Source: SAR324 cluster bacterium
Lineage (GTDB): Bacteria; SAR324; XYD2-FULL-50-16
Assembly (NCBI GenBank): GCA_028282885.1
Contig: JANQGX010000065.1
Span: 1-48,939 of the forward strand
Reading direction: 5' to 3'
DNA length: 48,939 bases
Shown here: positions 16,854 through 26,410 of the stretch, piece by piece
Numbering within the stretch: the stretch's first letter is position 1
Layout of the letters: the number at the start of each line of letters is the position of its first letter
Notes under the pieces: generated by a model
What the model was told of the DNA's origin: nothing
Databases searched by the model: none
The model's input: only the letters and a program-made list of their open reading frames with translations
Program-made: the position numbers and the translations under genes

Positions 16854-17774
16854 TTACTCTCCCAAAACTTTCTGCAGTGGGGGAACTGTCTGCTTCTTAC
16901 GACTCATCATTCCGTCCACCCAAACACATTGTCCTTCCAGTTTGACACCAAAAGCCTTCTCAACCAGTGAAGGATCATCTGTCACAGCCATCAGGTCGGA
17001 ACCTTCTTTCATGATGTCAGTCAGCATCAGAAAGACAGAATGTCTTCCTTCAGCCTTGACTTCTTCAGCAGCCTTGTAAAGATCATCCCTGATATCAGCA
17101 ACCAATGAAAGATCAACAAGTTCCAATTGGCCGATACCGATCTTGTTGCCACCCATATCAAAATCTTTATAATCCCTGAAAAGGAGGTCTTTGGCAGGAA
17201 CACCTTCAACTGCAGATTTTGCCTTGAACATTTCCATTGCCAGTGCTTCCATATCATCAATTCCTGCGATCTTGGCCAGTTCGTCACAGGCCTTTTTGTC
17301 ATCCTCAGTCGTGGTAGGTGACTTGAAGAGAACCGTGTCACTGATGATAGCACAGAGCATGATTCCGGCTACATTCTTGGGGATCTCGATCTTATTGGTT
17401 TCGTAAATCTCTTTTAACACCGTTCCTGTACAACCAACGGGTTTCACATAAAAGAAAATCGGGCTGTTTGTAGTGACATCACCGATTTTGTGATGATCCA
17501 CAACTTCCAACAATTCACCGTCAGCCAGATTATCCGGAGCTTGTGCCAGATCACCATGATCAACCAGTATGACCTGCTTTCCAGCCGCATCAGTTACCTG
17601 CTCAGGAGCAGAAAAACCGAACTTGTCAAGAACCATTTGTGTTTCGGGATTCAAGTCACCCTGAGAGGCCGCAACCGCATCCATACCCATTGCTTTTTTC
17701 AGTTCCGCATAAGCAATAGCGGATGTCACAGAATCAGTATCTGGATTTTTGTGTCCAACAACATATACAGGCAT
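16854..17774 (-). CDS. ppaC: Manganese-dependent (family II) inorganic pyrophosphatase
   Basis: The start is placed at the ATG at 17774, preceded by GAGGAG; the product begins MPVYVVGHKNPDTDS, the normal family II start, giving 306 residues. Motifs visible are GHKNPDTDS (metal ligands), VDHGDLAQ, the DHH signature (EVVDHHKIGDV) and the C-terminal SRKKQ substrate motif. It hydrolyses pyrophosphate. Directly downstream of sat, its likely job is to pull sulfate activation forward by removing the pyrophosphate that Sat releases. A terminator after sat suggests separate transcription, perhaps with the acl genes. Confidence 0.95.
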   Translation of the reverse strand: MPVYVVGHKNPDTDSVTSAIAYAELKKAMGMDAVAASQGDLNPETQMVLDKFGFSAPEQVTDAAGKQVILVDHGDLAQAPDNLADGELLEVVDHHKIGDVTTNSPIFFYVKPVGCTGTVLKEIYETNKIEIPKNVAGIMLCAIISDTVLFKSPTTTEDDKKACDELAKIAGIDDMEALAMEMFKAKSAVEGVPAKDLLFRDYKDFDMGGNKIGIGQLELVDLSLVADIRDDLYKAAEEVKAEGRHSVFLMLTDIMKEGSDLMAVTDDPSLVEKAFGVKLEGQCVWVDGMMSRKKQTVPPLQKVLGE

Positions 17775-18006
17775 TTTGAATTCTCCTCTATATACAATTA
17801 AATAAAAAAGTTGCCCGTTTAATCGACAAGCTCCAGGCAACGATTACGAGTGAAATCGTCCGGCAAACATTTCGTCAGCCCTATACAATCGCCAATCGTT
17901 ATATTTCACACCTTTAGGATTAACGATTTTACAAGGATGACAAAGATGCGTCTGTGCTTGTGTGAGAAAGAACGGCGAGCACCCGCCCGAACTTCGCTCC
18001 AAACAA

Positions 18007-18030
18007 AAAAGGTTCCTTGCGGAACCTTTT
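18007..18030 (-). terminator. Intrinsic terminator after sat
   Basis: AAAAGGTTCC (18007-18016), loop TTGC, GGAACCTTTT (18021-18030): a perfect 10-base stem with a tetraloop, followed on the minus strand by more T residues. It starts eight bases after the sat stop and is a textbook factor-independent terminator. Confidence 0.95.
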
Positions 18031-18037
18031 CTAATAC

Positions 18038-19303
18038 TTAAACCTTCTTGTGAACCTTGATTTCTACTTTCTCTTTCAAACCTGCATAGTATTCGCGCAG
18101 GATATCAAGTACCTCTTCACGACCAAAATGATCTACAATCTCTTCACCATCTGACAACGCTTTTCTCAATTTTGTTCCACTGAGCTTAACGCGGACTGAG
18201 TCATCGTGTGGACATGTTCTAAGTGACGCCATTCCATCACAAACTTTGCAGTAGAAGGTCCAGTCAATTTTGAGAGGCGTACAGAGCAGTCGCTTTGCAT
18301 CATCTTCAGGCTGTGGAATCTTGTCGAAGATGGTTTGGGCTTCAAACAAGGTATAGAAATCACCAACGCCGGCATGATCGCGACCAATAATCATTCTGGA
18401 GACACCGTAGTTCTGTCTGAAAGTAGCATGCAGAAGACCTTCCCTAGGGCCAGCATAGCGCATGTCCAGCGGGTATCCACCCTGAACCACATGTTCCTTG
18501 ACGAAGTAACCGTCAATCAGTGTTTCAATACACTTGATCCTTACTTCTGCAGGAATGTCACCAGGCTTCAAGGAACCTACCAATGAATGAATGAAGACAC
18601 CGTCACAAACGTCAGCTGCGATTTTAGCCAGATGCTCATGAGATCTGTGCATCGGATTTCTGAGCTGAAGAGCTGCTACAGTACTCCAACCTCTCTCTTC
18701 AAAAATCGCACGACTCTGTGCAGGTGACATGTATACACCTGGGAATCTCTCCGGGAAGTCACCTTCTGAGAGAACCTTAACAGATCCTGCCAGGTTGAAG
18801 TCTTTCTGTGCCATTACCATCTGCACACCAGGATGATCTTCCATTGCGATCTCCCAGAACTTGTCATCAGCACTTTCTTCACCTTCGCCTTTGTAAACTT
18901 TTTCACATTCCCATTTCTTGTCGGCTTCGGTCATTTCATACTTTTCGTCCACTTTCATGGTTGCCATGACAACACCGTCGGCATTCTCCAGGGCAATCTC
19001 TTCACCAACGTTAATAGCATCAGCATCTTCCTTTGTAGCAGACAGTGTCACCGGAATCGGCCAGAAAGTTCCGTCGCTTAAGGTAAAATTTTCACATACA
19101 CTTTTCCAGTCGGCTTGAGTCATAAAACCGGACAGGGGGCTGAAACCACCGATACCCATCATAATCAGGTCACCGTTTTCCCTTCCCGTAATAGAAATCT
19201 TCTTCAAGCCTTCAGCTTTTTTCTTTTCAGCTTCCAGTTCCGCACCTTCCAGCAGAGCGCAAACCAAGCCTTTTCCACCATGTGGAGGAATTAATCCAGA
19301 CAT
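18038..19303 (-). CDS. sat: Sulfate adenylyltransferase (ATP sulfurylase), dissimilatory type
   Basis: A 421-residue homo-oligomeric ATP sulfurylase that makes APS and pyrophosphate from sulfate and ATP. Key motifs are QLRNPMHRSHE (213-223), GRDHAG (307-312) and a zinc site C352-x2-C355-x8-C364-x-H366 as in archaeal and sulfate-reducer Sat. There is no kinase domain. The N-terminal IPPHGG motif is also typical. It lies 96 bases after qmoC and is closed by a strong terminator, so it is probably the last gene of a qmoABC-sat unit. Confidence 0.97.
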   Translation of the reverse strand: MSGLIPPHGGKGLVCALLEGAELEAEKKKAEGLKKISITGRENGDLIMMGIGGFSPLSGFMTQADWKSVCENFTLSDGTFWPIPVTLSATKEDADAINVGEEIALENADGVVMATMKVDEKYEMTEADKKWECEKVYKGEGEESADDKFWEIAMEDHPGVQMVMAQKDFNLAGSVKVLSEGDFPERFPGVYMSPAQSRAIFEERGWSTVAALQLRNPMHRSHEHLAKIAADVCDGVFIHSLVGSLKPGDIPAEVRIKCIETLIDGYFVKEHVVQGGYPLDMRYAGPREGLLHATFRQNYGVSRMIIGRDHAGVGDFYTLFEAQTIFDKIPQPEDDAKRLLCTPLKIDWTFYCKVCDGMASLRTCPHDDSVRVKLSGTKLRKALSDGEEIVDHFGREEVLDILREYYAGLKEKVEIKVHKKV

Positions 19304-19399
19304 TACAATTATCTCCCTTTAAGTATTCATAAAAAATCGGCCGCGATGGAGTGCACCACAGCCTCAAAAAGAAATCGAGCCAAAAACAGTCACCTTCAA

Positions 19400-20608
19400 T
19401 TAGGCAACTTCTTTTGTCTCTTCAGGTAATTCTTGCTGTTTTCCTTCCAGAAAGTTCATTCCCACACTCTTCTCCCGGCCAGAATACCTGGCGTAAACCA
19501 GAGCCGTGGCTCGATAAAACATATGTCCGAATTTGGAATGGGGCATGTAAGCAAAAAGGAAGAAGACAAAAACAAGATGACAATAATAGATAAAATACGC
19601 GACCTGACTTCCGGCAACGCGAGAAGTTTGTGCCAGGATTCCGGTTGCAACAATCAGCGCAATATTAAGGATAAAAATCCAGTCAAAGGCAACAGTCTGG
19701 CCAATCTTCTCACTAAAGAGACGTCTGCCAAGAATCAGCAAAATACCGATCGAGGCAGCCAAAGCACTAACATTACCTATTATCTTAATCGGATGAAAAA
19801 ACGGCAGCGGTGTGGGGGTTACCACCGTTGCTCCGGCAATCTTATTAATGTAATAAATCGATGTTACCCCGGCAGTCGTAATCAGCAACCCGATAAAAGA
19901 ATAGAACAGCAGCATATGCGCTACATTTCTATTGGCATTAACGCCACATTCCCTGAATTTACTGTGGCTGAGAACATCCTTAACCGTTCCTATCAGAGCG
20001 CTGACCAAGGGTTCGCCATCTTCTGTTTTCGGATAGTTCTTACTCAAACCGTTGATCAACCGTTTTATCCCAAGTAATCCGGTGATGATTCCAAAAAAGA
20101 ATGCCGGAATAAATACAATCTCAATTACCGGTATTGAAATCATATTGGGGTGAAAAACAATGACTGGCTTATCCAAAAACGCCAGTTCACCACCGTTAAT
20201 TCCCAGAATTACTGCACCCAGCAGGATAATCGGAAAAAGCAGCAGCAGCAACGAACCGCCTATGCTTTGTGTCAGTTTACCCAGAAAAGAGGGAACCGCT
20301 ACATTGGCGATGATCATATTCCGGATGGCAGCCATTACATCCCCAGGTTTGGCTTCTCGAGGACACTGCTCAGAACAGTCATTGCAATGAAAGCATAGCC
20401 AGGGATCCATACTTGTAATGAGTTTGTCCTTGATTCCCCATTGAGCATTAATCATTTCCTTTCTAGGGAAAGGTGTTCCTTCAGGAGTCAATGGGCAGAC
20501 AACTGTACAGGTAGAACATTGATAGCACTTCTTCAGATCCTGACCGCCAGCTTTGATGACTCCTTGAACAAATTTCAAATCCGCATCTAAAATTACTCGA
20601 TCTGACAT
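19400..20608 (-). CDS. qmoC: QmoC, HdrC/HdrE-like membrane subunit of the quinone-APS reductase link
   Basis: The start is set at 20608 (MSDRVILDAD), preceded by GGAGGT seven bases upstream, giving 402 residues. The N-terminal HdrC-like half has two [4Fe-4S] motifs (Cys 28, 31, 34, 38 and 72, 75, 78, 82). The C-terminal half is a NarI/HdrE-like cytochrome b membrane domain with about five or six helices. QmoC takes electrons from menaquinol and passes them through QmoA/B towards AprBA. It lies about 64 bases after qmoB. Confidence 0.95.
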   Translation of the reverse strand: MSDRVILDADLKFVQGVIKAGGQDLKKCYQCSTCTVVCPLTPEGTPFPRKEMINAQWGIKDKLITSMDPWLCFHCNDCSEQCPREAKPGDVMAAIRNMIIANVAVPSFLGKLTQSIGGSLLLLLFPIILLGAVILGINGGELAFLDKPVIVFHPNMISIPVIEIVFIPAFFFGIITGLLGIKRLINGLSKNYPKTEDGEPLVSALIGTVKDVLSHSKFRECGVNANRNVAHMLLFYSFIGLLITTAGVTSIYYINKIAGATVVTPTPLPFFHPIKIIGNVSALAASIGILLILGRRLFSEKIGQTVAFDWIFILNIALIVATGILAQTSRVAGSQVAYFIYYCHLVFVFFLFAYMPHSKFGHMFYRATALVYARYSGREKSVGMNFLEGKQQELPEETKEVA

Positions 20609-20672
20609 TCGTAAAACCTCCAAATTGTGTTGGTGTTCGACAATCTCACTGAATCAAGAATCAATTCAGACG

Positions 20673-22832
20673 TTAAAAACCTTTGAATGGATTCGGTCCG
20701 TAATCCTCCAGTTCTTCCATAAAATCATCGATGATCTTGGGAAGTTTTTCCGGGCCGGCATCGTTCATGCTGACCTCATACTGTTGGACACGTTCGGATT
20801 CAAGAGACAATCTACCAATTGTTTCCTGTACCTTACCCAATCGTTCATTACACAGTTCACTACCTTTAACAAAATGGCACTGGTAATCATCTCCATGCTT
20901 GCATCCCAAATACATGACACCGTCAATACCAACGGACAGCGCATCTGATACAAATACCAGGTTATTTCCGCCCAGACATCTCAATGGGATATACCGGATA
21001 TACGGATTCATGCGTACGCGCATCAAAGCCATCTGGTCCAGAACCGGCAATGCGTCATTTTCACAAATAAAAGCGAGCACCCTTGGTTTCTCGTCTTCCT
21101 CTTCCGGAATTTCAATCGCCTTAATCATCTCTGACAACATTGGGATACTGTAGTCGTCAAAGGAGATGACCCTTTCAGGGCAAGCACCCATACAGGTTCC
21201 ACAGGCACGACATCTTGCAGATTTTGGCAGTGGGGTTCCCTTTTCATTTTCGTCGATAGCGCCGAAAGGACACTCTTCCGTACACCGTTTACAGTCCGTA
21301 CATCGCTGCAGGTTAGGCTCCATAAAGGTCATATCGCCTGACCTGGGGTGTACCCTTTCACCTCTTGCTGTCATTTCAATACATTGGATGGCCTTCAAGG
21401 CGGCTCCCGCTGCATCGCGTTTTGCAGCGTTGACATCCATGGATTGTCTAACCGTACCAGCGGCATAAATCCCTGTTCTTCTGGTTTCATAGGGGAAACA
21501 GACAAAGTGAGAGTCCGGATAACCATACTTCAACTCAGGCATTTCCGGTCCCTGTCTGTACTGCAGATTCAGGAAGGAATCGTCTTCATTGATCGTCACC
21601 GGAACCTGGCCTGTCGCCAGAACAACCAGATCCGCTTTAATCTGAATATCCTGCCCCAATAAAGTATTATCCACATCGACAGCCACTTTACCGGATTCAT
21701 CCTTAACCGCACTGACATCACCCTTTGTCAAAAACACGCCCGGGTCATCCTGCTGGGACTTGTAAAAATCTTCATACTGTCCCGGGGTTCGCATATTCTT
21801 GTATACGATATATGCCTTTGCTTCAGGATCCATTTCTCGAATGTAAGAGGCTTGTTTTAACGAAGTGAGGCAGCAGGTTGAGGAGCAGTAGGGAAGATGG
21901 TCGGGATCACATGATCCGGCACACTGGATAAAAACAACACTTTTTGGAGACTGGCCGTCTTTTGTCTTGATGGCACCGGATTTCGCCATAGCTTCAAATT
22001 CGGCACTAGTGATTACGTTATCCAGGTCACTGCCGAGGTGGGTCAGTTTGCTGACATCATAGGGAACTGATCCGGCAGCCAACACAATGGCTCCGCTCTT
22101 AAATTCCGCCCCGCTACCTTCCACTTTGACCGTGAAATCTCCGGGCTCTCCTTCAATCGACTCAATCGTGCTGGATGTATGAACAGTAATATTGCCGTTG
22201 CCTTCAACCTCTGACACAATGTCAGCCACGTAGTTAGGTACAACCCCCAAGTACGGAGGCTGCGGCGGAACCATACTTTTGTATCCGGCAGCGTATCCAC
22301 CCAGTTTATCGGTTTTTTCTACCAAGTTCACATCATATCCGGCTTTGGCGGCTTCCAACGCGGATGTCATTCCCGCCACACCACCACCGACAACCAGAAC
22401 ACTCTTATCGGTGCTCTCCAGGAGGTAAGGTTGCGGAATGTTCTGACCTTTGATTCTCGCAACATACATTCGGATATAGTCTTCACCTGCCATCTGGGTA
22501 TCTTCGTTTACAACACCCTCTTCATTTCGGAGTTCTAACGTCCAAGCTACCATTTCTCTAATACCAGCCCTGACAACGATACTCTCAGCACCAAAATCAA
22601 AATCTTCCTGATGATAACGAGCTGAACAGGCTGCAACCACAAAACTGTTTACACCTTCGTTGTTTTGATCATCCTTCATTACCTGCAAACCTGCCTGGCT
22701 ACATAGAAAGGGATGAGTCTTGCAAACTGCAGCTTTCATTTCATTGGTGGCAACCTTTTCCAAGCCTTCGACATCGATGGCCTTGTCAATATCGCACCCT
22801 GAACAAATATAAACGCCTATTTTCTTTTCCAT
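20673..22832 (-). CDS. qmoB: QmoB, HdrA/MvhD-like flavoprotein
   Basis: A 719-residue cytoplasmic iron-sulfur flavoprotein. After an N-terminal CSGCDI segment comes an FAD site (VLVVGGGVAGMTSALEAA), a CAGSCDPDHLPYCSSTCC cluster region characteristic of HdrA, two ferredoxin motifs (CTDCKRCTEECP and CRACGTCMGACP), and a C-terminal MvhD-like domain with CLGG and CKHGDDYQCHF. As part of QmoABC it works with AprBA in APS reduction, possibly by electron confurcation. It follows qmoA by three bases. Confidence 0.96.
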   Translation of the reverse strand: MEKKIGVYICSGCDIDKAIDVEGLEKVATNEMKAAVCKTHPFLCSQAGLQVMKDDQNNEGVNSFVVAACSARYHQEDFDFGAESIVVRAGIREMVAWTLELRNEEGVVNEDTQMAGEDYIRMYVARIKGQNIPQPYLLESTDKSVLVVGGGVAGMTSALEAAKAGYDVNLVEKTDKLGGYAAGYKSMVPPQPPYLGVVPNYVADIVSEVEGNGNITVHTSSTIESIEGEPGDFTVKVEGSGAEFKSGAIVLAAGSVPYDVSKLTHLGSDLDNVITSAEFEAMAKSGAIKTKDGQSPKSVVFIQCAGSCDPDHLPYCSSTCCLTSLKQASYIREMDPEAKAYIVYKNMRTPGQYEDFYKSQQDDPGVFLTKGDVSAVKDESGKVAVDVDNTLLGQDIQIKADLVVLATGQVPVTINEDDSFLNLQYRQGPEMPELKYGYPDSHFVCFPYETRRTGIYAAGTVRQSMDVNAAKRDAAGAALKAIQCIEMTARGERVHPRSGDMTFMEPNLQRCTDCKRCTEECPFGAIDENEKGTPLPKSARCRACGTCMGACPERVISFDDYSIPMLSEMIKAIEIPEEEDEKPRVLAFICENDALPVLDQMALMRVRMNPYIRYIPLRCLGGNNLVFVSDALSVGIDGVMYLGCKHGDDYQCHFVKGSELCNERLGKVQETIGRLSLESERVQQYEVSMNDAGPEKLPKIIDDFMEELEDYGPNPFKGF

Positions 22833-22835
22833 GTT

Positions 22836-24089
22836 TTAGCTCCCCACTACAGTTTGAATAGCTTTTAAAGCTGCCCCGGTTGAATCTTGAATAGCACTGT
22901 TGACATCAGCGGGAAACTTGACAGTTCCGGCTGCGATAACACCATTCTTTTGTATACTGGGAGCAACAAACCCATTTTCATCCACTTGTACAGCCTCCGG
23001 CACACTCTGCCCTCTCAGGCTGGATTCCATACCGGTCGCCAAAACAACCATGTCCACTTCCAGATTGACCATGCCACCATTGAGAATATCTTCTGCTTCA
23101 ACCACCGGGTTTTGTCCGGCACCTTCGGTGATCTTGGCTACCTTACCCTTCACCAGGGTTATCTTCTCATCATTCTGTATTTGCGCGGCAAAATCTTCAT
23201 ACTTACCTGGTGTCCTGAGATCGATGTAAAAAATATAGATCTCCGCATCCGGATTTGCCTCTCTCACATACTTGGCTTGTTTCAGGGATGCCAGGCAGCA
23301 GATTGCAGAGCAATAGGGCAGGTGGTTCTCATCTCTTGATCCCGCGCACTGCACGAATGCAATCTTTTCCACTTTTTTCTGATCGGATGGTCGCAGCATT
23401 ACACCTTTTGTTGGTCCATTGCCTGCTGCCAGACGCTCCATGGTTACGTTGTTTATTACATTTGATACATTGCCGTAACCCAGGTTCTCGATTTTTGCGG
23501 CATCGTATGGCTTCCATCCGGTTGCATAGACAACAGAAGCTACTTCAACTTCCGTGGTAGTCTCCTGAGCCTGCAATTCAATAGCGTCATAATCACAAGC
23601 GTCCACGCATTTTGTGCACCCGTCCGGGCATTTGGCTCGATCTATCACAAATCTTGCCGGCCATGCCATTTCATGGGGCAGATAGATCGCCTTGGTTTTG
23701 TCCAGCCCATAATTGTGATCGTTGTCCCTTTCGGCAGGACAAACATCGGTACACTTGTCGCAGACGACGCATTTATCGTTTACGTAAGCCGGATTGGTTT
23801 TGATTGTAGCCTTGTAACTACCTGCATTTCCGGTAATTGATACGACTTCCGAATCAGTGAAAGTCTGTATTTTTGAATTCGGCTTAAGTCTTCTGTAGTT
23901 GATTTCCAGTCCGCACAGGGGAGGGCAAAGTTTGGGGAAATACTGATAAAACCTGGAAACTCGACCTCCAAGGGCAGGATTTTTCTCAACCAGAATTACT
24001 TCATAACCGACCTCGGCCGCTTCCAGTGCAGTTGTAAGTCCACTGATTCCGCCACCGATTACTAAAATCTTTCCTTTTTGTTCTGCCAT
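22836..24089 (-). CDS. qmoA: QmoA, HdrA-like flavoprotein
   Basis: A 417-residue FAD/iron-sulfur protein. FAD site near the N-terminus (ILVIGGGISGLTTALEAAE), the HdrA-type CPPLCGLEINYR segment, ferredoxin-like cysteines CVVCDKCTDVC and CPDGCTKCVDAC, and the CAGSRDENHLPYCSAICC region shared with QmoB and HdrA. It is the subunit thought to meet AprBA. It begins the qmoABC unit, about 280 bases after aprA, with a hairpin and an upstream region carrying a partial Rex-like site. Confidence 0.96.
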   Translation of the reverse strand: MAEQKGKILVIGGGISGLTTALEAAEVGYEVILVEKNPALGGRVSRFYQYFPKLCPPLCGLEINYRRLKPNSKIQTFTDSEVVSITGNAGSYKATIKTNPAYVNDKCVVCDKCTDVCPAERDNDHNYGLDKTKAIYLPHEMAWPARFVIDRAKCPDGCTKCVDACDYDAIELQAQETTTEVEVASVVYATGWKPYDAAKIENLGYGNVSNVINNVTMERLAAGNGPTKGVMLRPSDQKKVEKIAFVQCAGSRDENHLPYCSAICCLASLKQAKYVREANPDAEIYIFYIDLRTPGKYEDFAAQIQNDEKITLVKGKVAKITEGAGQNPVVEAEDILNGGMVNLEVDMVVLATGMESSLRGQSVPEAVQVDENGFVAPSIQKNGVIAAGTVKFPADVNSAIQDSTGAALKAIQTVVGS

Positions 24090-24180
24090 TCAATTCCCTT
24101 GTTGTTGGATCGGATAGTTCAATATTATGATTGTGGATAATTCTTTCGAGTATGTGGAACAAACCTCGTTTTTCTTCAGG

Positions 24181-24197
24181 AACAAAATATTTCACTT
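24181..24197 (-). promoter_or_regulatory. Rex-like half site upstream of qmoA
   Basis: The minus strand reads AAGTGAAATATTTTGTT. Its GTGAAATATTT core equals the left part and centre of the Rex redox-repressor consensus (TTGTGAAATATTTCACAA), but the right half is degenerate. Rex is known to control sulfate-reduction genes in several sulfate reducers. No rex gene is in the window, and the match is partial. Confidence 0.25.
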
Positions 24198-24244
24198 CCG
24201 GAGATGAACGTGTTGAGGTGAAAATCTCACATGCAAAATAAGCA

Positions 24245-24287
24245 AGGGCAGATCTAAAGATATTAAGAAAAATATCAAGACTGCCCT
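24245..24287 (-). terminator. Imperfect hairpin between aprA and qmoA
   Basis: AGGGCAG (24245-24251) pairs with CTGCCCT (24281-24287), and inside GATATT (24259-24264) pairs with AATATC (24271-24276). It is 84 bases after the aprA stop. There is no long T-run directly after the stem, so termination may be partial, letting some aprBA transcript continue into qmoABC. Confidence 0.55.
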
Positions 24288-24370
24288 CATGCCTATTTTA
24301 AAATAGCAGTGCCTTTGTTGGAGCTTCAGGATGAAACCCGTACAAAGACACAGACCCAGTCAAAGCTGGA

Positions 24371-26341
24371 TTAATCAGGAATGATCTGATGATAATCTCT
24401 CTTGAATACTTTCCACTCTCTCGTGTTCTTGTCATAAGTTGAGTTAGTGAAACATCTCCAATTCTCATCATCAATAGCCAGGAAGTCACCACGATAGTAG
24501 TAACCCGGATATCTTGTCTCTTCTCTGAATGCAATATGCCGTGCATGTGCTTCAGCGGCAATTGTCCGATGGTGGTTTTCCCAACATCTCAGCAGTTCAT
24601 GAAGATCTGCAGCAGCCAGATGGACAACGTCTTCCTTCAACATTTCCAGATATTTAAAACCTTCATTCAGCATGGTTCCACTGGTCATGTAGTAAGTACT
24701 TACACCACCGGAGTACTCATCCATGATCTTCTGGAGACGTTGCTGATACATGGCAGGCTTAATATAATGGGGATTGATTTCAGGATCAGTTGTATAATCC
24801 TTGTACTTGGCATAAACTTCCATGGGCAGGAATACTTCTGCAGCCAGTTCATCGGCGGATTCGCCAAACTCAGGCATTTCCGGATTATCCATGCAGTATC
24901 TAACCATTTCCTTACCGGCAACACGACCTTCCGCATGTGAGCCGGAGGAGAATTTATGACCGGAAGCACCGGCACCGTCACCAGCAGTAAAGAGACCTTT
25001 AACGGTGGTCATCCTGTTGTATCCCCAGTAGTACTCTTCGGGACCGAAATCGCCAGGACCACTTACCCACAGACCTGCACAACCAGCATGTGAACCGAGC
25101 ATGTAAGGCTCAGCAGGCATCAACTCGGATGGAACCTTCTCAGGAGCCATGTTGTTTGCAGCCCAGACACCGGCTTGTGAAATGGACATATCCAGGAAGT
25201 CTTCCCAAGCTTCAGCTTCCAGATGCTTCATCTGCTTCTTGTCCAGCTTCTCACCCATCTTCTGGAGAGCTTTGTCGGTATGGATGAAGATAGGACCTTT
25301 ACCTGCTTTCATGTCAATCATCATCATGTGATTCCGCATACAGGTACCGATATTATCAACATACTTTCCGTACAGCTTCTTGCTTTCTTCTGCGTGTGTA
25401 ACCTGGTAGTCTTCGCCCAGAGCGTTTGATGCAGTTGCTTTGAAGAGCAGGAACCATGCACCAACAGGTCCGTAACCGTCTTTAAAACGGGCGGGGACGA
25501 ATCGGTTTTCCATCAGAACCAGTTCAGCACCGGCTTCAGCACCCATGGCATAGTTAGAACCGGAGTTCCATACCGGGAACCAAGCTCGACCCTGACCTTC
25601 AGCAGTCGCTCGACCTCTGAAGAAGTTTACACAGCCACCGCAAGCGAGCAGGGCAGTTTTACACTTGAAGATATACAGCTTGTTTTCACGAGTACTGAAA
25701 CCAACCGCACCTGCAACTTTGGCGGGGTCATTCTTGTCATTCAGCACCTTAATGATGAAAACACGCTCATACAGGTTCTGGTCTACACCGGTTGCCTGTC
25801 TGTTTTGTTCCAGAGCTTTCTTACCAGCTTCACCTACGATCACTTTGTAGGATTCACCGTTGATCATGATCTGCCATTTACCTGAATGCATCGGCTCGGC
25901 GCCATCACGCAGGGTTCCTTTGCCAGCCTTGGCAGCCTGGTGACCATCAAGAGAAACACCATCATCACCTTTCTTCCAGACGGGAAGTCCCCAATCTTCG
26001 AAAAGTCTAATTGAATCATCAACCCAGCGACCCAGATCGTATACGAGGTCTTCCCTGATAATTCCCATCAAGTCGTTACGTACATATTTAACATAGTCTG
26101 CAGGATCGTTCTTACCCATGTAGGTATTAATAGCAGACAGGCCCATAGCAACAGCGCCACTTCTATCAACGGCAGCCTTGTCGACCAGGGTTACTCTCAT
26201 CTTTTGTGGACTAGCCCAACGGTTCGCTTCATAAGCAGCACCGCAAGCAGCCATCCCACCACCGATCAGCAGGACGTCGGTTTCTACTTCGACGATTTCC
26301 GGCTTCTCACAGAATTCAAAATTATTAACTGTTGGTTCCAT
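24371..26341 (-). CDS. aprA: Adenylylsulfate (APS) reductase alpha subunit
   Basis: A 656-residue FAD subunit of dissimilatory APS reductase, which reduces APS to sulfite and AMP in the cytoplasm. It has the FAD-binding VLLIGGGMAACGAAYEA segment, the LLACGGCVNFFRGR and GRAWFPVWNSGSNYAMG stretches used for aprA recognition, NRFVPARFKDGYGPVG, and a GSHAGCAGLWVSGPGDFGPEE-type region near the active site. Length is normal. It lies 69 bases after aprB, the usual aprBA order. Confidence 0.97.
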   Translation of the reverse strand: MEPTVNNFEFCEKPEIVEVETDVLLIGGGMAACGAAYEANRWASPQKMRVTLVDKAAVDRSGAVAMGLSAINTYMGKNDPADYVKYVRNDLMGIIREDLVYDLGRWVDDSIRLFEDWGLPVWKKGDDGVSLDGHQAAKAGKGTLRDGAEPMHSGKWQIMINGESYKVIVGEAGKKALEQNRQATGVDQNLYERVFIIKVLNDKNDPAKVAGAVGFSTRENKLYIFKCKTALLACGGCVNFFRGRATAEGQGRAWFPVWNSGSNYAMGAEAGAELVLMENRFVPARFKDGYGPVGAWFLLFKATASNALGEDYQVTHAEESKKLYGKYVDNIGTCMRNHMMMIDMKAGKGPIFIHTDKALQKMGEKLDKKQMKHLEAEAWEDFLDMSISQAGVWAANNMAPEKVPSELMPAEPYMLGSHAGCAGLWVSGPGDFGPEEYYWGYNRMTTVKGLFTAGDGAGASGHKFSSGSHAEGRVAGKEMVRYCMDNPEMPEFGESADELAAEVFLPMEVYAKYKDYTTDPEINPHYIKPAMYQQRLQKIMDEYSGGVSTYYMTSGTMLNEGFKYLEMLKEDVVHLAAADLHELLRCWENHHRTIAAEAHARHIAFREETRYPGYYYRGDFLAIDDENWRCFTNSTYDKNTREWKVFKRDYHQIIPD

Positions 26342-26410
26342 TACGCTAACACTCCTATAATTAGGGGTAATGAGAAAAAATTAAGCTAAAAAATAGTCTG
26401 TTTTACGGGC

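Noticed and set aside
19433..20077. 214-codon plus-strand frame antisense to qmoC
   Set aside because: Shadow frame; composition is unlike a normal protein and qmoC is certain.
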